From positions 228,504-292,503 of the forward strand of contig JAKJXP020000058.1 in NCBI GenBank assembly GCA_022225965.2: a DNA stretch of 64,000 nucleotides, written 5' to 3'. Source of the stretch: Diatrype stigma. Its lineage: Eukaryota > Ascomycota > Sordariomycetes > Xylariales > Diatrypaceae. Below, one piece after another: positions 32,329 through 44,514 of the stretch (positions are counted from its first letter, which is position 1; every line of letters begins with the position of its first letter). The position numbers and the translations under genes are program-made. The notes beneath the pieces were generated by a model, which saw nothing but the letters and a program-made list of their open reading frames with translations, ran no database searches and was not told where the DNA came from.

Positions 32329-34079
32329 CCCGGGGTGGCGCCACCACCATCACCACTACTGCGTGCGGTGCGCGGTTCGTCGAACTCCACGCCATCGCCC
32401 GTCTTCTTCCACCCCCGGAAGCTCTTCATCCGCGTCGCCCACCTCGCGGGGCTGAAGGCGCGGAGCTTCTTGAGCACCATGCGCGTCATCGACTGCCGCC
32501 GCGACTTCAGCTTGTCCCTGTGCGCGATGGACCGCAGGTAGTTGACCATTATGAGTGTCTGGAACAGCTCCTCGGGACAGGGCGAGCTGACGCCTAGGTT
32601 GTACTGGAATATGTCGGACTCGACCTCCCAGTAGTGCAGCGCCATTGACGCGGCGACGGCCATGTATTTATGTGTTGATGGCGTCGTGGTCGCTGCCATC
32701 ACGTCGATGCTTTGAGAAGAACATTTGCGTAAGAACTTGTACGGCCAAGACCGGGAAGGAAAGATAACAACCAAGACGGCACGGCAAAAGTAACGCGACA
32801 GAATCCACTTACCAAACAAACAGGGCCATGAGAGGCTTGAAATATGGATTCTTCCCAATAATCTCCTTCAACCCACCCCGTAGTTGGATAATTCTCCGAG
32901 CACCCTCTAGGTGAACTCTCCAATCCGTATAAGCGGATTGCTGCATCTGATTGAATAATATCAGCATAAGTATATATTTGCCAAGATATGTTTGATAACG
33001 ACCGCAGGATCACTGGGGACATCGCTTTTGCCAAAGTGGTTTACTCACTGTTGATAATAGAAGACATATCACGCACATCAGCGTCGAATCACTGGTCTGG
33101 GTGTCACTCTTGCTCAGCCGATTGTTGACCTCCTGCAAGGCCTGAATGCGGAACCTGAATATGTCTGCTTCCCTGTGCATCAGGGCGGTCGAACGTATGA
33201 AACTTTCATCTTGTTGCATCGACATATGCAGGGTCGCTGTCGTCACGAGCAAGTTGACGTAGATCCTAGGGATCGTGTCTATCCTTCGAAGACTGACTTG
33301 GTATGGATTGAAATGGGAGGAGATTGATATCAGGTCACCGCTGACACGGTCGTTGACTAAGATAGTGCAACGTTAGCAAGTGTTCCATGGGTGTGTGCGG
33401 GCGTGCCTGCATGCGTGCATGCGTTCATGCGTGTGCGCATGAATGCATGATGCATTCTGACTCGACAGCAGCAAACCGTCGAGCAACGAATGGGTGTGGG
33501 TATAAGTGTGTGTGCTCGTGGGTGTGTGGGCGAAGTCGGGGATATATGAGCATGAATAAGCTGGCTAAATAGCTAGCTCGCGACGAAGCTCGCAACCAGA
33601 TGTTATGGCTAGCTAGAGGAAGATAGAAAGAGGGAGGGAGGGAGGCACTAACAGTAACTAATTCCATCAAATATAATCTGCGCTTCCTTGTATTGCGACG
33701 GCACCGGATCCAAGGCGATGCTGCCGCTACTGTTGCTGCTACGTTCAGCTCTCCGCCTCTCTTCGGGTACGTGTTCCGAGCTGAACCGCGTGAGAATTCC
33801 GCGTCCACCACTACCGTCGCGGGCCACATCCACATCCACCGTCTCGGCAGCAGCAGCAGCAGCAGCAGGGTCCGCTTCGGATTGGTATAGTCTGGCGCCG
33901 GTGTTGCTGCTACTGCTACTGCTGCCACTGTTGTTACGGCTACTGGCACTGCTGGGCGTGGCGTCGTAGCCCGAGCACCTAACGTTATTCGATCTGCACC
34001 GCGTGCATGCCGGGAGCGCGCCGTCACATTTAAGGCGACGCTGGCGACACCGCCGACAGCTGGGCGGAACCATTTGCAT
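31608..34079 (-). CDS. Zn2Cys6 fungal transcription factor
   Basis: Four exons on the minus strand: 34079-33653, 33356-33049, 32946-32813 and 32709-31608; 656 residues. The N-terminus has a perfect binuclear cluster, Cys8 to Cys35 (C-x2-C-x6-C-x6-C-x2-C-x6-C, SCRRCRQRRLKCDGALPAC), then a Ser/Ala-rich linker. The rest fits the fungal-specific regulator domain of the C6 family: YFNDRVSGDLISIS, then TDWRVHLEGARRIIQLRGG in exon 3, and HKYMAVAASMALHYWEVESDIF in exon 4. A linker of eight Glu-Pro pairs lies near the middle of exon 4, encoded by a 6 bp tandem repeat. The C-terminus ends WDEYFAGRPDFVFGF. Target genes are unknown; the nearest gene is the transposon-split one, so no regulated cluster can be named. 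Intron 1 is unusually long (296 bp) and contains GT/GC-rich repeats. Confidence 0.88.
32295..32331. repeat. Hexanucleotide repeat coding for Glu-Pro
   Basis: About six units of CCGGCT on the plus strand inside exon 4 of the Zn2Cys6 gene, read as Glu-Pro pairs on the minus strand. Likely length-variable. Confidence 0.85.
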
Positions 34080-37000
34080 CGGACAGCAGCAACGATGATG
34101 TATGCATGTTTCTGCTGCTGCTGCAGGCGCGAGCGGGCGGCACGCACGGAGAGGGGGGGGGGGGGGACGGGGACGGGGATGGGGACAGGGAACGCGGAAC
34201 GGGGAGCGGCGGGGTTAGAAGAGGGTTTGGAAAGGGAGAGGTCGTTTTCGTTGTTGCTGCTGGTTAAACTAATACCAACTAGTGGCAACCACCTGTTTCT
34301 ACGCCGCTGCGTTGCAGCAGTTTACATGTAGGCAGTATGGATGGTGTCGAACACGGCAGCGGGCAGCATCATCGCGGCGAGTTGAAAGGGGGTTCATTGG
34401 GAAGCCCGGTCAAATACCTGCTAATAACATATTCCCTAGACTACGTACGGTACGAGCTATGTATTTAGTCCCCTATTCCCCTCCCCTCCCCCATGCCAAT
34501 GGCCCCCTCACACAAGAGGCCGCCGCACAAAAGTTCGCGTGCGTTCCAGGCAGTTGCTTTTCACTAGGTATTCGCTTTTCGTTCGCACAACCCCTGTCCA
34601 ATGTTGTGACATCCTTGCGTCGCCTTGCGTCGCCTTTCTTCCCTGCTTTCTCTCTCTTTTCTCCCCCACCACTTGGCACGTCTGCATCCCGGAAACCCCC
34701 AATCCCCCCCTTTCATCGTTGCTGTCCGCTCACCTCGAGGAAGCAAACCGGCGAAGTAAAGAGATGTGAGCCAAGCGTAGTCCTACACGAACAAGGCGCC
34801 TATTGGTCCCGCGTAGCTGATTGCGCCCCATTGCTCAGCGGACGGGCAGACGGGAAGCGAAGCGGAGTTCTTTACGGTGGAGCTTTTGCCCAAGATCGCT
34901 GTATCATCCTGTATTACCCTGTATTATAGGGCCACTAAACAACCTCTATCGATCGATGTGCGGCTTATTTCTGACCTATCATCACTGCCAACATCGATGC
35001 TGGGCCTTCAAGATCTTCCTCGGACTTGGACATGCCAGACACCTGATAGGTTCCCTCACAAGCTGATCTATTGATTGTACAGCCTTTCCTTACCAAGCGA
35101 TAAACAAACATCTATTTTTGTGAGGTAGCAATAGCCGTCTACTATATAAATTCGACGCGTACGAATGTGGAGCGATATCCACGGCTGTCGCCAATAACCA
35201 CAGATACCTATATGGTCAGCTTGTCACGGTGTAAGGAGAGACAGGGGTTTTTGTGAACGGGGTTCGGCCTTTCCGCGTGGTGGGACGTGGACGGAGAAGA
35301 ACGAGCGGTGATGGCTAATAAGTATCACGGCCCGAATGACAAGGAAATACAGCATGTATGCGATTTGCTCAATAATACGTTGGATGCGCTAAGGAAAGGG
35401 GCAATGAGTTTTCGCTGCAAAAATCGTATATATCTATATCGTGAAAGTTCGACTGTCAATCCGCTTCGCCATGGATGGTTAAGTATGCACGAGTACTATC
35501 CCCGCCGTTCCACAGTAGAAGGTTAGAAGCAGCTTGAAGCAGCAAGTCCGGGCAATAGTAATCCAGATAATAACTACACAGACTAGTTTCATACCCAAGA
35601 AATCTGTCATCTCGTCTAAGCCCCGGCGGGTTAGATAGGGCTTAGCATACGAGCGTATAGGAAAGGAGTACCATATCAAGTGGGTAGGTAGACACGTGCC
35701 CGTCAGATGGGTTATTGGCCGACATCTCGCTCGCTGCACATGGTTATTTACTGAAGAAGCGAGCGCTGGGCAAATGGAAGCTTCCTCTTACGGATGACCA
35801 AAGAACCAACCATCGTGACCGCGGTGGGTCATCCTGTTTGTTGTCAACTGCGAACTGCAAACCTGCTATGTAGTAGACACGCCGTAGGTGTCACGGTTGT
35901 CTTTCCGAATATATCTCAATAGTTGAGAGCGGGGGCCGGGATTGTTATACATATCTAGGTAGGTCTCACCGTCTGAGAATTGCCCAAGCCCTTAGCCTCA
36001 AAGAGCCAGCCTGAACTACACCTAAGGCGAACGAAACGCTAATTCTTGTGTGTACAAACATGAGTAAGGAGCGGCTGAAGCGTCAAGGCGGGTAGGTAGG
36101 TAGCCAGTGAATAATGCTGCCGCCCGTATTAATCGTGATCAGCTCGGTCAGCCTCACCCCGGATACATACCTCTTTCAGCGCAAGATTGTCACCCTCTTG
36201 TAACCAGCACCGCTAACTGAGACATGATTGGGAGTGAGTTCCTGGCATCCATGATGGCTGATGATTGCTGTCAGCAGGGCACATGTAGGTGCACCTTGGC
36301 CTTTGGCTCACCACCCGTGGCTGACCCGTGGTGATGGTAACGTCGCGATTAGACAGGGTAGTCGGGTATATAACTAGTAAAGTCTGGTATATAGAGTGAT
36401 TCTGAGAACGGATTATGAACCACCGCGAATTCGGGTCGGGTGTGGTCCCACATCCCACAAATCCATCTTCGGGCGAACTATTCCGAGATCTTGCTCATCG
36501 CGACATTCGGATCAACCATTTAGTGAGATAGCCAGAGAGATACATATACATAGTATACATGAACTTGCTTTGACCTTGAGCGACTTTGGTTCCCAGCCGT
36601 TCTCGGTGGTTATAAATGGACATGCAAAAAGTCCATAGTTATGCAGCATCAAAAATATACCTATGGCCTAAGCTGCTATAATACTCGGGGATTGTATGAA
36701 GCTGGTGGGGTATTGCCCCTATAAGCTGTCATCCAGATTGTGTACTACTTCAGTGGTGGATTAAGATAACAGGCTGTGACGTAGTTGCGATGCTATGAGT
36801 GAGGATAGCTACATAGTTATAAGCCGTTGCATAAAGAAAAGCATAAGAATATCCATAATGGATTATATAAGCCCAAACTCAAACTCTCACAGAGCAGATG
36901 TTAGGCATTACCTGCCGCTTTGGTCATTGTTGCTTTGATACGTACTTGGCATCGATTTCAGTGTCCATGTTGGTTCTCCCCTTGGCCCGCCTTCCTCTCG

Positions 37001-37399
37001 CTCAGCCCTCAAGGCTAGGGGTACACGAAACCCACCTAGGAATCACGTACGATTGAGAGTGGACAGAAAGGAGTTCAGTATAGAGCTGCAATGCCCAATA
37101 TATCCAATACATAATGCCAATAGCCATGACAATATGACTTCCAGTGTTGCACATGTGGGGACTTGCCCAGTTGGCCAGCTTGACTGGTCTTACGTCATAA
37201 ATATATGAAGTTGCTACCTAGGTAGGTACTGATGCACTAAAATTTCATAACTGTATCGTACAATACTACAGGTGTAGCCTGGAGTTGACCAGGTACGTAG
37301 CCAATGATGCACCATCCACAACGCGGGTGGGCTGCTGGTTGCGGGCAACCACGTAGTGAACAGGTAATGCACCACTACCTAGGTAGCCTTCCACCGGCC
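34080..37399. other. Intergenic region upstream of the Zn2Cys6 regulator
   Basis: About 3.3 kb with no supported gene. A 215-codon plus-strand frame at 34282-34929 lies in CT-rich DNA, has no motifs and no likely homologue. A G-rich run occurs at about 34153-34190. The remainder is mixed composition with short frames only. Confidence 0.5.
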
Positions 37400-37667
37400 T
37401 ACCTTACCGCGCGGGGGGGGTTTTTGGAGACGGTCCCGGTGATCGATACGGCGCTAGGGACAGTTACAAAATTTGGTGCTGGTCTCCAAATATCCGACAT
37501 GATCCTGGGGATAATCACCCATACAAGCCCATGCCAATACCTGGCCACCGTCACCGGACGGAAGTCACTTTTTCACCGAATTGATCCCTAGGACCACTTT
37601 AAGTCCAAGACCGTTTCCGGCTGCCCAGACCGTCTGTATAAATCACCCACCCAAATTACAGTGCTGC

Positions 37668-37903
37668 ACTTACAGCTGCACCTACAATTGCACCTATAGC
37701 TGCACCTACAGCTGCATACCTACAATTGCACCTATAGCTGCACACTTATAATTGCACCTACAGCTGTACACCTACAATTGCACCTACAATTGCACCTACA
37801 ATTGCACCGCTACAGCAGCGCTGCTGCAGTACGTACATACAGCTGTATTGCTACAGCTGTATTGCTACAGCTGTATTGCTACAGCTGTATTGCTACAGCT
37901 GAC
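37668..37903. repeat. Two adjoining tandem arrays built on CANNTG palindromes
   Basis: The first array (about 37668-37808) has roughly twelve units of 12 bp, CTACARYTGCAC, each holding CAGCTG or CAATTG. The second (about 37839-37903) has four units of 14 bp, TACAGCTGTATTGC. There are no spacers of unique sequence. Confidence 0.85.
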
Positions 37904-37996
37904 CTGTACCGGCAAAACCTGGGCTGTAGGTGGCTATATATAAACAAATAAGCTAGGTGCTTGTATGTGACTGTGTGACTAGTAGTAAATTTCTGA

Positions 37997-38062
37997 TTGG
38001 CGTAGTGGTTAAACCTTAAGCTGTAAGCCGTAAGTGCAGGGTTCGAATCCCGACCGTAAAAA
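37997..38062 (+). other. tRNA-like pol III promoter module (SINE-type)
   Basis: TTGGCGTAGTGGTTA at 37997-38011 matches the A box and GGTTCGAATCC at 38040-38050 matches the B box perfectly, spaced as in a tRNA. The T-arm has only three good pairs (GGG/CCC), and the anticodon and acceptor arms do not close well, so a functional tRNA is unlikely; a tRNA-derived SINE head fits better. Confidence 0.55.
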
Positions 38063-38358
38063 TAATTTTTGTACTTAATAACGTAATATAATATTTCATA
38101 ATTACATATCTCTTATAATAATACCGTATAAATAAATAATAATAATAATGGAAAATATATTTTTTTAAAATTATATATAATACAAGACCGTCTTTAAAAT
38201 TCAAAACCGTCTTGAAATTTTAAGACCGTTCCTTAAATAAAAATCGTCTTGGCCGCTAGTCAGTCTTTTGAAAGTCCTCAACCAAGGACCGTCCCCACTG
38301 CTGGATTCGATCCCCGGGACCGTCTCTAAAACCCCCCCCCCGCGCGGTAAGGTATGTA

Positions 38359-38415
38359 GGTACATACATACATACATACATACATACATACATACATACA
38401 TACATACATACATAC
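38359..38415. repeat. (TACA)n microsatellite
   Basis: About 13 units of CATA/TACA directly outside the right inverted arm. Confidence 0.9.
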
Positions 38416-38774
38416 CTGGTACCCTACCGGACACCGTGACACCTAAGCTAAGCTCCTACACAGAGTTACGCCCAATGCCCAGTATTGCACAGGTAGTTAG
38501 CCCGTTAGCCCTAGCTTGCAAGCTGTTGTCTGTCGTCGTCATTTCTCTTCCCTCCCACCTGTAGTCATTCAACCACCAACCTCCCACCACCACGTACTGT
38601 TCCGGCCGATAATTCTCATTCTCAGGAAAGCCGCCCGATACTTACCACCAACACCACCACCACCACCAAATATCTACTAAATATTACTTTGAGTATTGCC
38701 ATACTCGAGATACTCGAGATCTGATAGGCTTCGCATAATCGAAGAGACTAAGTTCCCCGACACTCGCGCAAGCA
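38416..38774. other. Promoter region of the Pom33-like gene
   Basis: About 360 bp rich in CCACC/ACCACC runs near 38575-38665. No coding frame. Confidence 0.5.
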
Positions 38775-39928
38775 ATGGCTCCTCCACCTTCGGCCAACCT
38801 GCCACTTGGCGAAAGGCTTCTGCAGCTCGTTCAAACCTTGCAGTTCGGGTGGTTCGCCGGGTAAGCAACTCACCTACTCTCGTCTTTATTCCATATTGTT
38901 CTCCGTGTATGCATCGGTAGACCGAACGCAGCCTTGCGAAGGTCTACCGCAGCTTTGTATCTCGTCAACCAAGGGTCTCGGGTAGCCACCAGCCCGAATA
39001 CACAGGCTCGCGAAACACAAATGCAGATAGGCTATTGATCAAAGGCGGGAAGAGCGAGAGTTGCAAATGCTGACGTACTGTGTCGTTATAGCCATCTAAT
39101 CTTCCTCTCCTGTCTTTTCCGATACTCGTTCTCGTGGATTTCGTTCAACTGGTCTAGCCGCCTCGGCCAGTTTACGTATCGCACCGCTTTCATCTCGGCT
39201 GCTTTGACCTACGGAATCGTTGTCTACAAAACATGGCGAGCTAGACAGAAGGTTGGCGCCAAGTACCCTGGTAGCATCATCGGACTCCTGTCGGACGAGA
39301 ATATCCAATATCTCGGTATGTTCATTCCCTCGCCCAATCCTGGCATCGGGCCAGCTCGTGCCAGTATAGCTAACATTTCTGCTTAGCCATGGCCCTTGTC
39401 TGGCTCCTTTCTCCCCAGTACCCCCTTGCCTTGCTCCCGTATGGTATCTACTCTGTGTTCCACGTCGCGACCTACACTCGTGCGAACCTGATCCCCACTA
39501 TCCAGCCGGCCAAGCCAACTCCCGCTGGTAGCTCTCCTGGTGCCAAGCCAACAAACCCCATTGCCGAAGCGATTGGAAACTTTGTCAAGGCCTACTACGA
39601 TGCGTCCATGTCTATCGTCTCTGGTCTGGAGATCCTCCTTTGGGTTCGCCTGCTCCTGGCTGCCGTCTTCTTCCAGCGTCGATCTTGGATTCTAATTGCT
39701 CTGTACACCGCTTTCCTCCGTGCGCGTTTCGCCCAGAGCAGCCACGTGCAGAACTCCTTCAGCCAACTTGAGGCCCACTTGGATTCTTACGTTAGCGCCC
39801 AAAGTACTCCCCCTGCGGCCCGTCAAGTTTGGGATGGAGTCAAGAACGGTGCCCGCCAGTTCCACAGCATCACGGATATCAGCAAATACGTGAACAACGG
39901 TTCCGCAGTGCCCAAGAAGACCTCCTAG
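38775..39928 (+). CDS. Pom33/TMEM33-family membrane protein
   Basis: Three exons: 38775-38860, 39092-39315 and 39387-39928; 283 residues; introns of 231 and 71 bp. The order of hydrophobic segments fits the family: LLQLVQTLQFGWFAG then HLIFLSCLFRYSF, FISAALTYGIVVYKTW, AMALVWLLSPQYPLALLPYGIYSVFH, and ILLWVRLLLAAVFF/SWILIALYTAFLRARFAQS. The C-terminal amphipathic part (DGVKNGARQFHSITDISKYV) is also characteristic. Yeast Pom33/Per33 and S. pombe Tts1 act in the ER and nuclear envelope, shaping membranes and helping place nuclear pore complexes; that function is carried over by family. Single-copy housekeeping gene by appearance. Confidence 0.85.
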
Positions 39929-41410
39929 GGACCTAAAGAGTCAAGCACGACCAGACTTCCATGAGGCTACTTGGTGACGGTTGGAAGCCTAACGGTGATA
40001 CGGCAAGAAGACATACACGCGCCGGGTCACCATGGAAGTTGCGAAGAGGTCAGACTATGCGGAACGGACGCAGTACACACAAATATACATGGGTCGACTT
40101 CTGCACATCAGGCAGAATATGGTTCCTCGACGACTCGGAGCAAATGGACACGAATGACGAGGCTGCATCGGACGTGTATGGAGTTTGAGAAGGGACGGTA
40201 TGGCAGCTCTATAAAGTAGATGGAAAGCATGGAGCCAGATGCAGACCGCTAGTCCTTCATGCTGTACTGTGCTTATTCCTTTTTTCTGTTTAATGGTTTG
40301 ATCGCGGTGTTATTGTTATATTAGTTGCTTAGGGCATGGAATACGCATCATCCTATACGTCAGTTATACTATCGTGAATTCGGTGGTGATGGGTGGTGGC
40401 ATGGTTATGCAAGCAGAAGTGCAGTTATCTCCTGTACTGGGCATGTGATGTGGTGACTATAGTCTGACTGCCTTATGCTAGTAAATCCATGTAACATTGC
40501 TATTTGACGTAACTTTAAGGCCAGGCTGTCTGTTGTAGATGCTTATGCAAAGAGCTGATGAGCTGTAACATGAAGCTAGTTGCAAGTCAAGTAAAGTTTG
40601 GACTCTAGATGGAGCTATTGGCGGCCTACAAGTGAATCACCAAGCTGGCCGCCGATCCTAGTCTGACGTATGTCGAGGTTTAGTTCACTATAAGTATCAG
40701 GGATAGATACAGTAACTAGATACAATAGCTTCAGCCACAAACAGCCCCTCAACGCCAACAAGATCAGCGGCCGCAACTTGACGATGATGCTTGCTATTAC
40801 AACCTGATTTATAACGTCCGCTATATGTAGACAGTAGCAGTGATAAACGACCCAAATATCCCCTTCCGTACATTGGCGAATAGGCACGCGACCTCTGGCT
40901 CAGCATATCCATCTGCATGAGTCTCATCAGCATATGGTGACATGTAGAAAGCTTAATCCTGCCTCAGCCACACCCAAAAGAATGACTACATACATACAGC
41001 CAATTATTGCTCGTATCATGACGTCTTTCAACCCCGGCCGCCTTACTGATCAAGGCACATTTATTACTCCATTTACAGGTGCCCTGCCAGCCCTGTTTAC
41101 AGTAGTTAGACTGCCGCAGTTTCAAATGCAGGTGTAGGGGAAAGAGGGAGAGAGGGAGCCGACATCAAGGTCAGCTTTTTTCTCCTTCTTTCGTCCTTTG
41201 TCTAGGCAATTGAGGTCACTCCCTGTGATATATCTTCGTCCCCCGAACCGCTGTGTATATACTCTAATACCCTTATACCTTTATGCCATTGTTGGCCGGC
41301 TGACGATGCCAAGCTTCTTCTAATTCCGTACCTCGTGATCCATAATAACCCCCTACTTGCTATTTAAACCACCCCTACCTACTTCGTACACGCCTACTTG
41401 AAATCTCACA
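39929..41410. other. Intergenic region, no gene seen
   Basis: About 1.5 kb between two plus-strand genes. Frames at 39961-40219, 40615-40933 (-) and 40934-41137 are short and motif-free. Confidence 0.5.
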
Positions 41411-43836
41411 ATGGCGTCTTTGCTACGCCAGATAGTCGCCGGTCCTCGCGCAAGACATCCAGAAGCAGGACTCGATCTATGCTACGTGACCGATAATATA
41501 ATTGTTACGTATGTGCAAGGTGCAAGTACCAAACTACTCGAGTCCCGCGATTTCTCTTACTCGGTCACTGTATCTATCTTGACTATAGACAATCCATCCA
41601 TCCATCTGTACCTCATATAATAAACTTCAAAACGCTTTTTCATGTCCCCAATGGCTGGCTAACTCTATACTTCGCCTATCTTTCACTACTTCTTTATTTT
41701 TCATTATTCTTTTCCTTTAGCTGACAATCTTCCAGATCCGGGCCTTCGCAAACATACCCCCAGCGCGCATACCGCAACCCCCTCGACCGCGTCGTCGCCT
41801 TCCTCGACTCCAAGCATGGCGCCAACTGGGCCATCTGGGAGTTCCGCGCCGAAGGGACCGGCTACCCCGATGAGCTCGTGTACAACCGTGTCCAACACTA
41901 CCCGTGGCCCGACCACCACCCGCCCCCTTTCCGCCTCATACCCATGATCGTGGCGGGCATGCGCAATTGGCTCAACGGGAACGACCTCAACCTGGATCTC
42001 AATGCCGACGACGGTGGTGGTCAGAATGCTGGGACAGGGGCGGCGGCAACAGCAGCAGCAACCACAGAAGCAGCGTCACCTCTGGACAAGGATCATCAAA
42101 AGGAGAATGCGAATGGGAAGAAGAACGAAAAGAGCAAGAAGAAACTCGCCGAGAAGATCGTCGACACATGGAAGGACACCAAGAAGACAGACCGCGTGGT
42201 AGTGGTGCACTGCAAGGCAGGCAAAGGCCGGAGCGGTACCGTAGCCTGCAGCTACCTGATCGCGGAGTGCGGGTGGACGCCCGAGCAGGCGCTCGCGCGC
42301 TTCACGGAGCGGCGCATGCGGCCGAAGATGGGCCCCGGGGTGTCGATCCCGAGCCAGCTGCGGACCATCGGCTACGTGGAGCGGTGGGCCCGGAGCGGCG
42401 ACGGCAAGGCAAAGCGCTTGTACGTCGAGCGGCCGGTTGAGATCGTCGAGATCCACGTCTGGGGCCTGCGCAACGGCGTCAAGCTCGCCGTCGAGGGCTA
42501 CGCCGACGAGGGCAAGTCCATCCAGGTCCTCCACACCTTCTCCAAGCGCGAGCGCCACGTCGTTGACGGCGCCCCGCCCGGCGGCGCCGGCGTCGTCGAT
42601 ATGGTCTATGACATGGCCGGCTATAGCGGTAACAGCAATAGCAATGGGGCAACGACGAAGAATCCCGAGCAGGAAGTCCTGGACGAGTCCGATGACAAGC
42701 ATTCGGGCGAGGCAGCTGCAGCTGCTGATCTGACGGTTCATCCCCCTTCGCGCACGGGGACGCCGTCTTCCTCGAAGTCAGTCAAGTCGAAGGTGAACAA
42801 GAGAGCCTCGACGATCATCTCGAAGATCTCCAGGAGCGCGTCGAGATCCGGCGGCAAAAGTAGCCCGACGACGGGCTTAGATACCAAGCCTGTCACTGCG
42901 GCCACCACGATGCCGCCCGTGCCCACCGGCAACGGTTTCGCCGAGTCGCCGTCCGCATCGACGTCTACCTCCATCTCCACATCCACCCCTCTAGGAGACA
43001 AGATCAAAGACCAGTTAGAAGCCCAGAACAACGCCAATGGTCACACTAGCGACACGCCCACGTCGCCGGCATCCGAGCCCGGCGGACGGGCGGTGATCTT
43101 CAAGCCGCGGACGCCGATCCGCGTGCCCACCAGCGACGTCAACATCACGGTGGAGCGGCGCAACCGGGCGCCCCGCTCGGTGGGCCTGACGATGGTGACG
43201 GCCGTGGCGCACGTCTGGTTCAACGCCTTCTTCGAGGGCAACGGGCCCGAGCAAGGCGGGCGCGCCGACCCCAGCGGCGTCTTCGAGATCGACTGGGACC
43301 GCATGGACGGCATCAAGGGGTCGAGCCAGAAGGGCACGCGCGCCGCGGACCGCATCGCGGTCGTCTGGCGGGTCGCTGCTTCTGACGAGGAGGCGGGGGA
43401 CGGGGAAGGAAAGCCGGAAACGACGACGGCGACGGCGAAGGTCCAGGGGGAGCTCATAGAGCAGCCCGGCGTCGACTCCCCCGTCCCGCAGATGCGGGCC
43501 GCTGACTGGAAGAGCGCGGCTAGCGGCGGCGCCAGTGATCGCCTGCAGCAGCAGCAGAACCCCGACGCCGAGCGCCGCCTCGGCCTCCGCTTGCAGAGCC
43601 CCGAGGATAGCGCCGAGGACGTCAGCCGGGCTAGCAGCGTCAGCAGGAACGCCGAGGGCGCAGGGATCGGCGTCGGCGTCGTGGACGAGGTCCAGCGCAG
43701 GAGCGCCGACGCAGCGGAGGATGCGCGCGAGCTGGGGAGTGTGCGGAGCGATGTCTCTGCTGAGAGTGAGGAGGGGGCGCGGTCTGGGTTGAGGGCGTAT
43801 GCGGATAAATTGCCGAGGCCGGGGGGGAGTGGGTAG
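41411..43836 (+). CDS. tep1: PTEN-like phosphatidylinositol 3-phosphatase
   Basis: Two exons: 41411-41508 and 41736-43836, GT-AG intron of 227 bp; 732 residues. The N-terminus MASLLRQIVAGPRARHPEAG and CYVTDNIIVT, joined through the intron to SGPSQTYPQRAYRNPLDRVV, is typical PTEN. Then HYPWPDHHPPPF (WPD-type loop), and the signature HCKAGKGRSG at about residues 191-200; the two lysines of the PTEN P-loop, which bind the inositol phosphates, are kept. An insertion of about 60 residues (Ala/Asn/Lys-rich) lies between the WPD loop and the signature. The C2-like part is split by a long Ser/Thr-rich segment (about 300-420) before VPTSDVNITVERRNRAPRSVG. It should dephosphorylate PtdIns(3,4,5)P3 or PtdIns(3,4)P2. 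Human PTEN is 403 residues, so this copy is greatly enlarged by disordered DNA. Confidence 0.9.
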
Positions 43837-44514
43837 TTATGGGTAGCCATAATTAGTGTTCGCTGCTCCTGATGATCTCTAAGTTGTCACTTCCTGGAGC
43901 CAGGCTGATTTGACATATATTCATTCGGTGCCGCCCATCTCACCTGTGGATTGTTTGCCCGTATACCAAAGTGTATGATGACAGGATATCCGAATAACGT
44001 AAAACAACAGCTTGATATAGGGAAATCACTGCGGTGTCTGGAGTGTTCTTACTATGTATATTGTATGGAGGGGGTTTCTAGCAAATTAGTTGAGTTCACA
44101 ATCACAGGGTATATTAATTCACTTCGGACCTATCTGAGCACAAACGAGTTGATGGACTATTACTGGATTTTTCCATCGATGACATAATCTATCCTAGGTT
44201 TGTCTGTTCTTGTCTTGCCAAAGTTCAGCCCCAAGGTACTTGCGCAAGAGCCCAGCGTCATTAAACTTATGTTTTTCTTATTCATACTAGTTGCGGGTTA
44301 GCTAGTGTAGAGTCAGTGATGGTTAGGTAAGTAGGAATTACATCACAGTACTTGTTGAACCCAACACCTTCGCACACTTCAGAGTGAAACAGAATCATGA
44401 GCAGTGCACTGACTGAAATACTCTGCTTGAGAGCTCCCAAAGTCTCCCGGATGCTCTTCAGCTTAGCCGCAACCAGACTTCAGGGGTGCCTACGCCACAG
44501 CGCAGAACCTCTGT
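43837..44514. other. Convergent intergenic region
   Basis: About 680 bp between the 3' ends of the PTEN-like and flavin-oxidase genes. No coding frame supported. Confidence 0.5.

Larger units (their letters stand above)
37400..38354. mobile_element. TA-flanked terminal-inverted-repeat element with tRNA-like module
   Basis: Inverted arms of about 47 bp at 37400-37446 and 38308-38354 share TACCTTACCGCGCG, a G-run (8 and 10), TTTT and GAGACGGTCCCGG, with a few mismatches. A TA at each outer edge would be a Tc1/mariner-type target duplication, giving a unit of about 950 bp. Inside, in order: a single-copy stretch, a 12 bp tandem array, a 14 bp tandem array, a tRNA-like sequence with A and B boxes, and an AT-rich stretch with repeated ACCGTCTT. 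No transposase frame. A non-autonomous element is the simplest reading. Confidence 0.65.

Noticed and set aside
34282..34929. 215-codon plus-strand frame upstream of the Zn2Cys6 gene
   Set aside because: Lies in CT-rich promoter DNA, with no motif and Pro/Ser/Arg-rich composition; likely chance.
37668..37903. Regularly spaced short repeats resembling a CRISPR array
   Set aside because: Units are 12 and 14 bp, directly adjoining with no unique spacers, in a fungal genome; they are plain tandem repeats.
37991..38062. Functional tRNA gene at the A/B-box module
   Set aside because: A and B boxes are good, but the T-stem has only three pairs and the acceptor and anticodon stems fail; a SINE-type relic is more likely.
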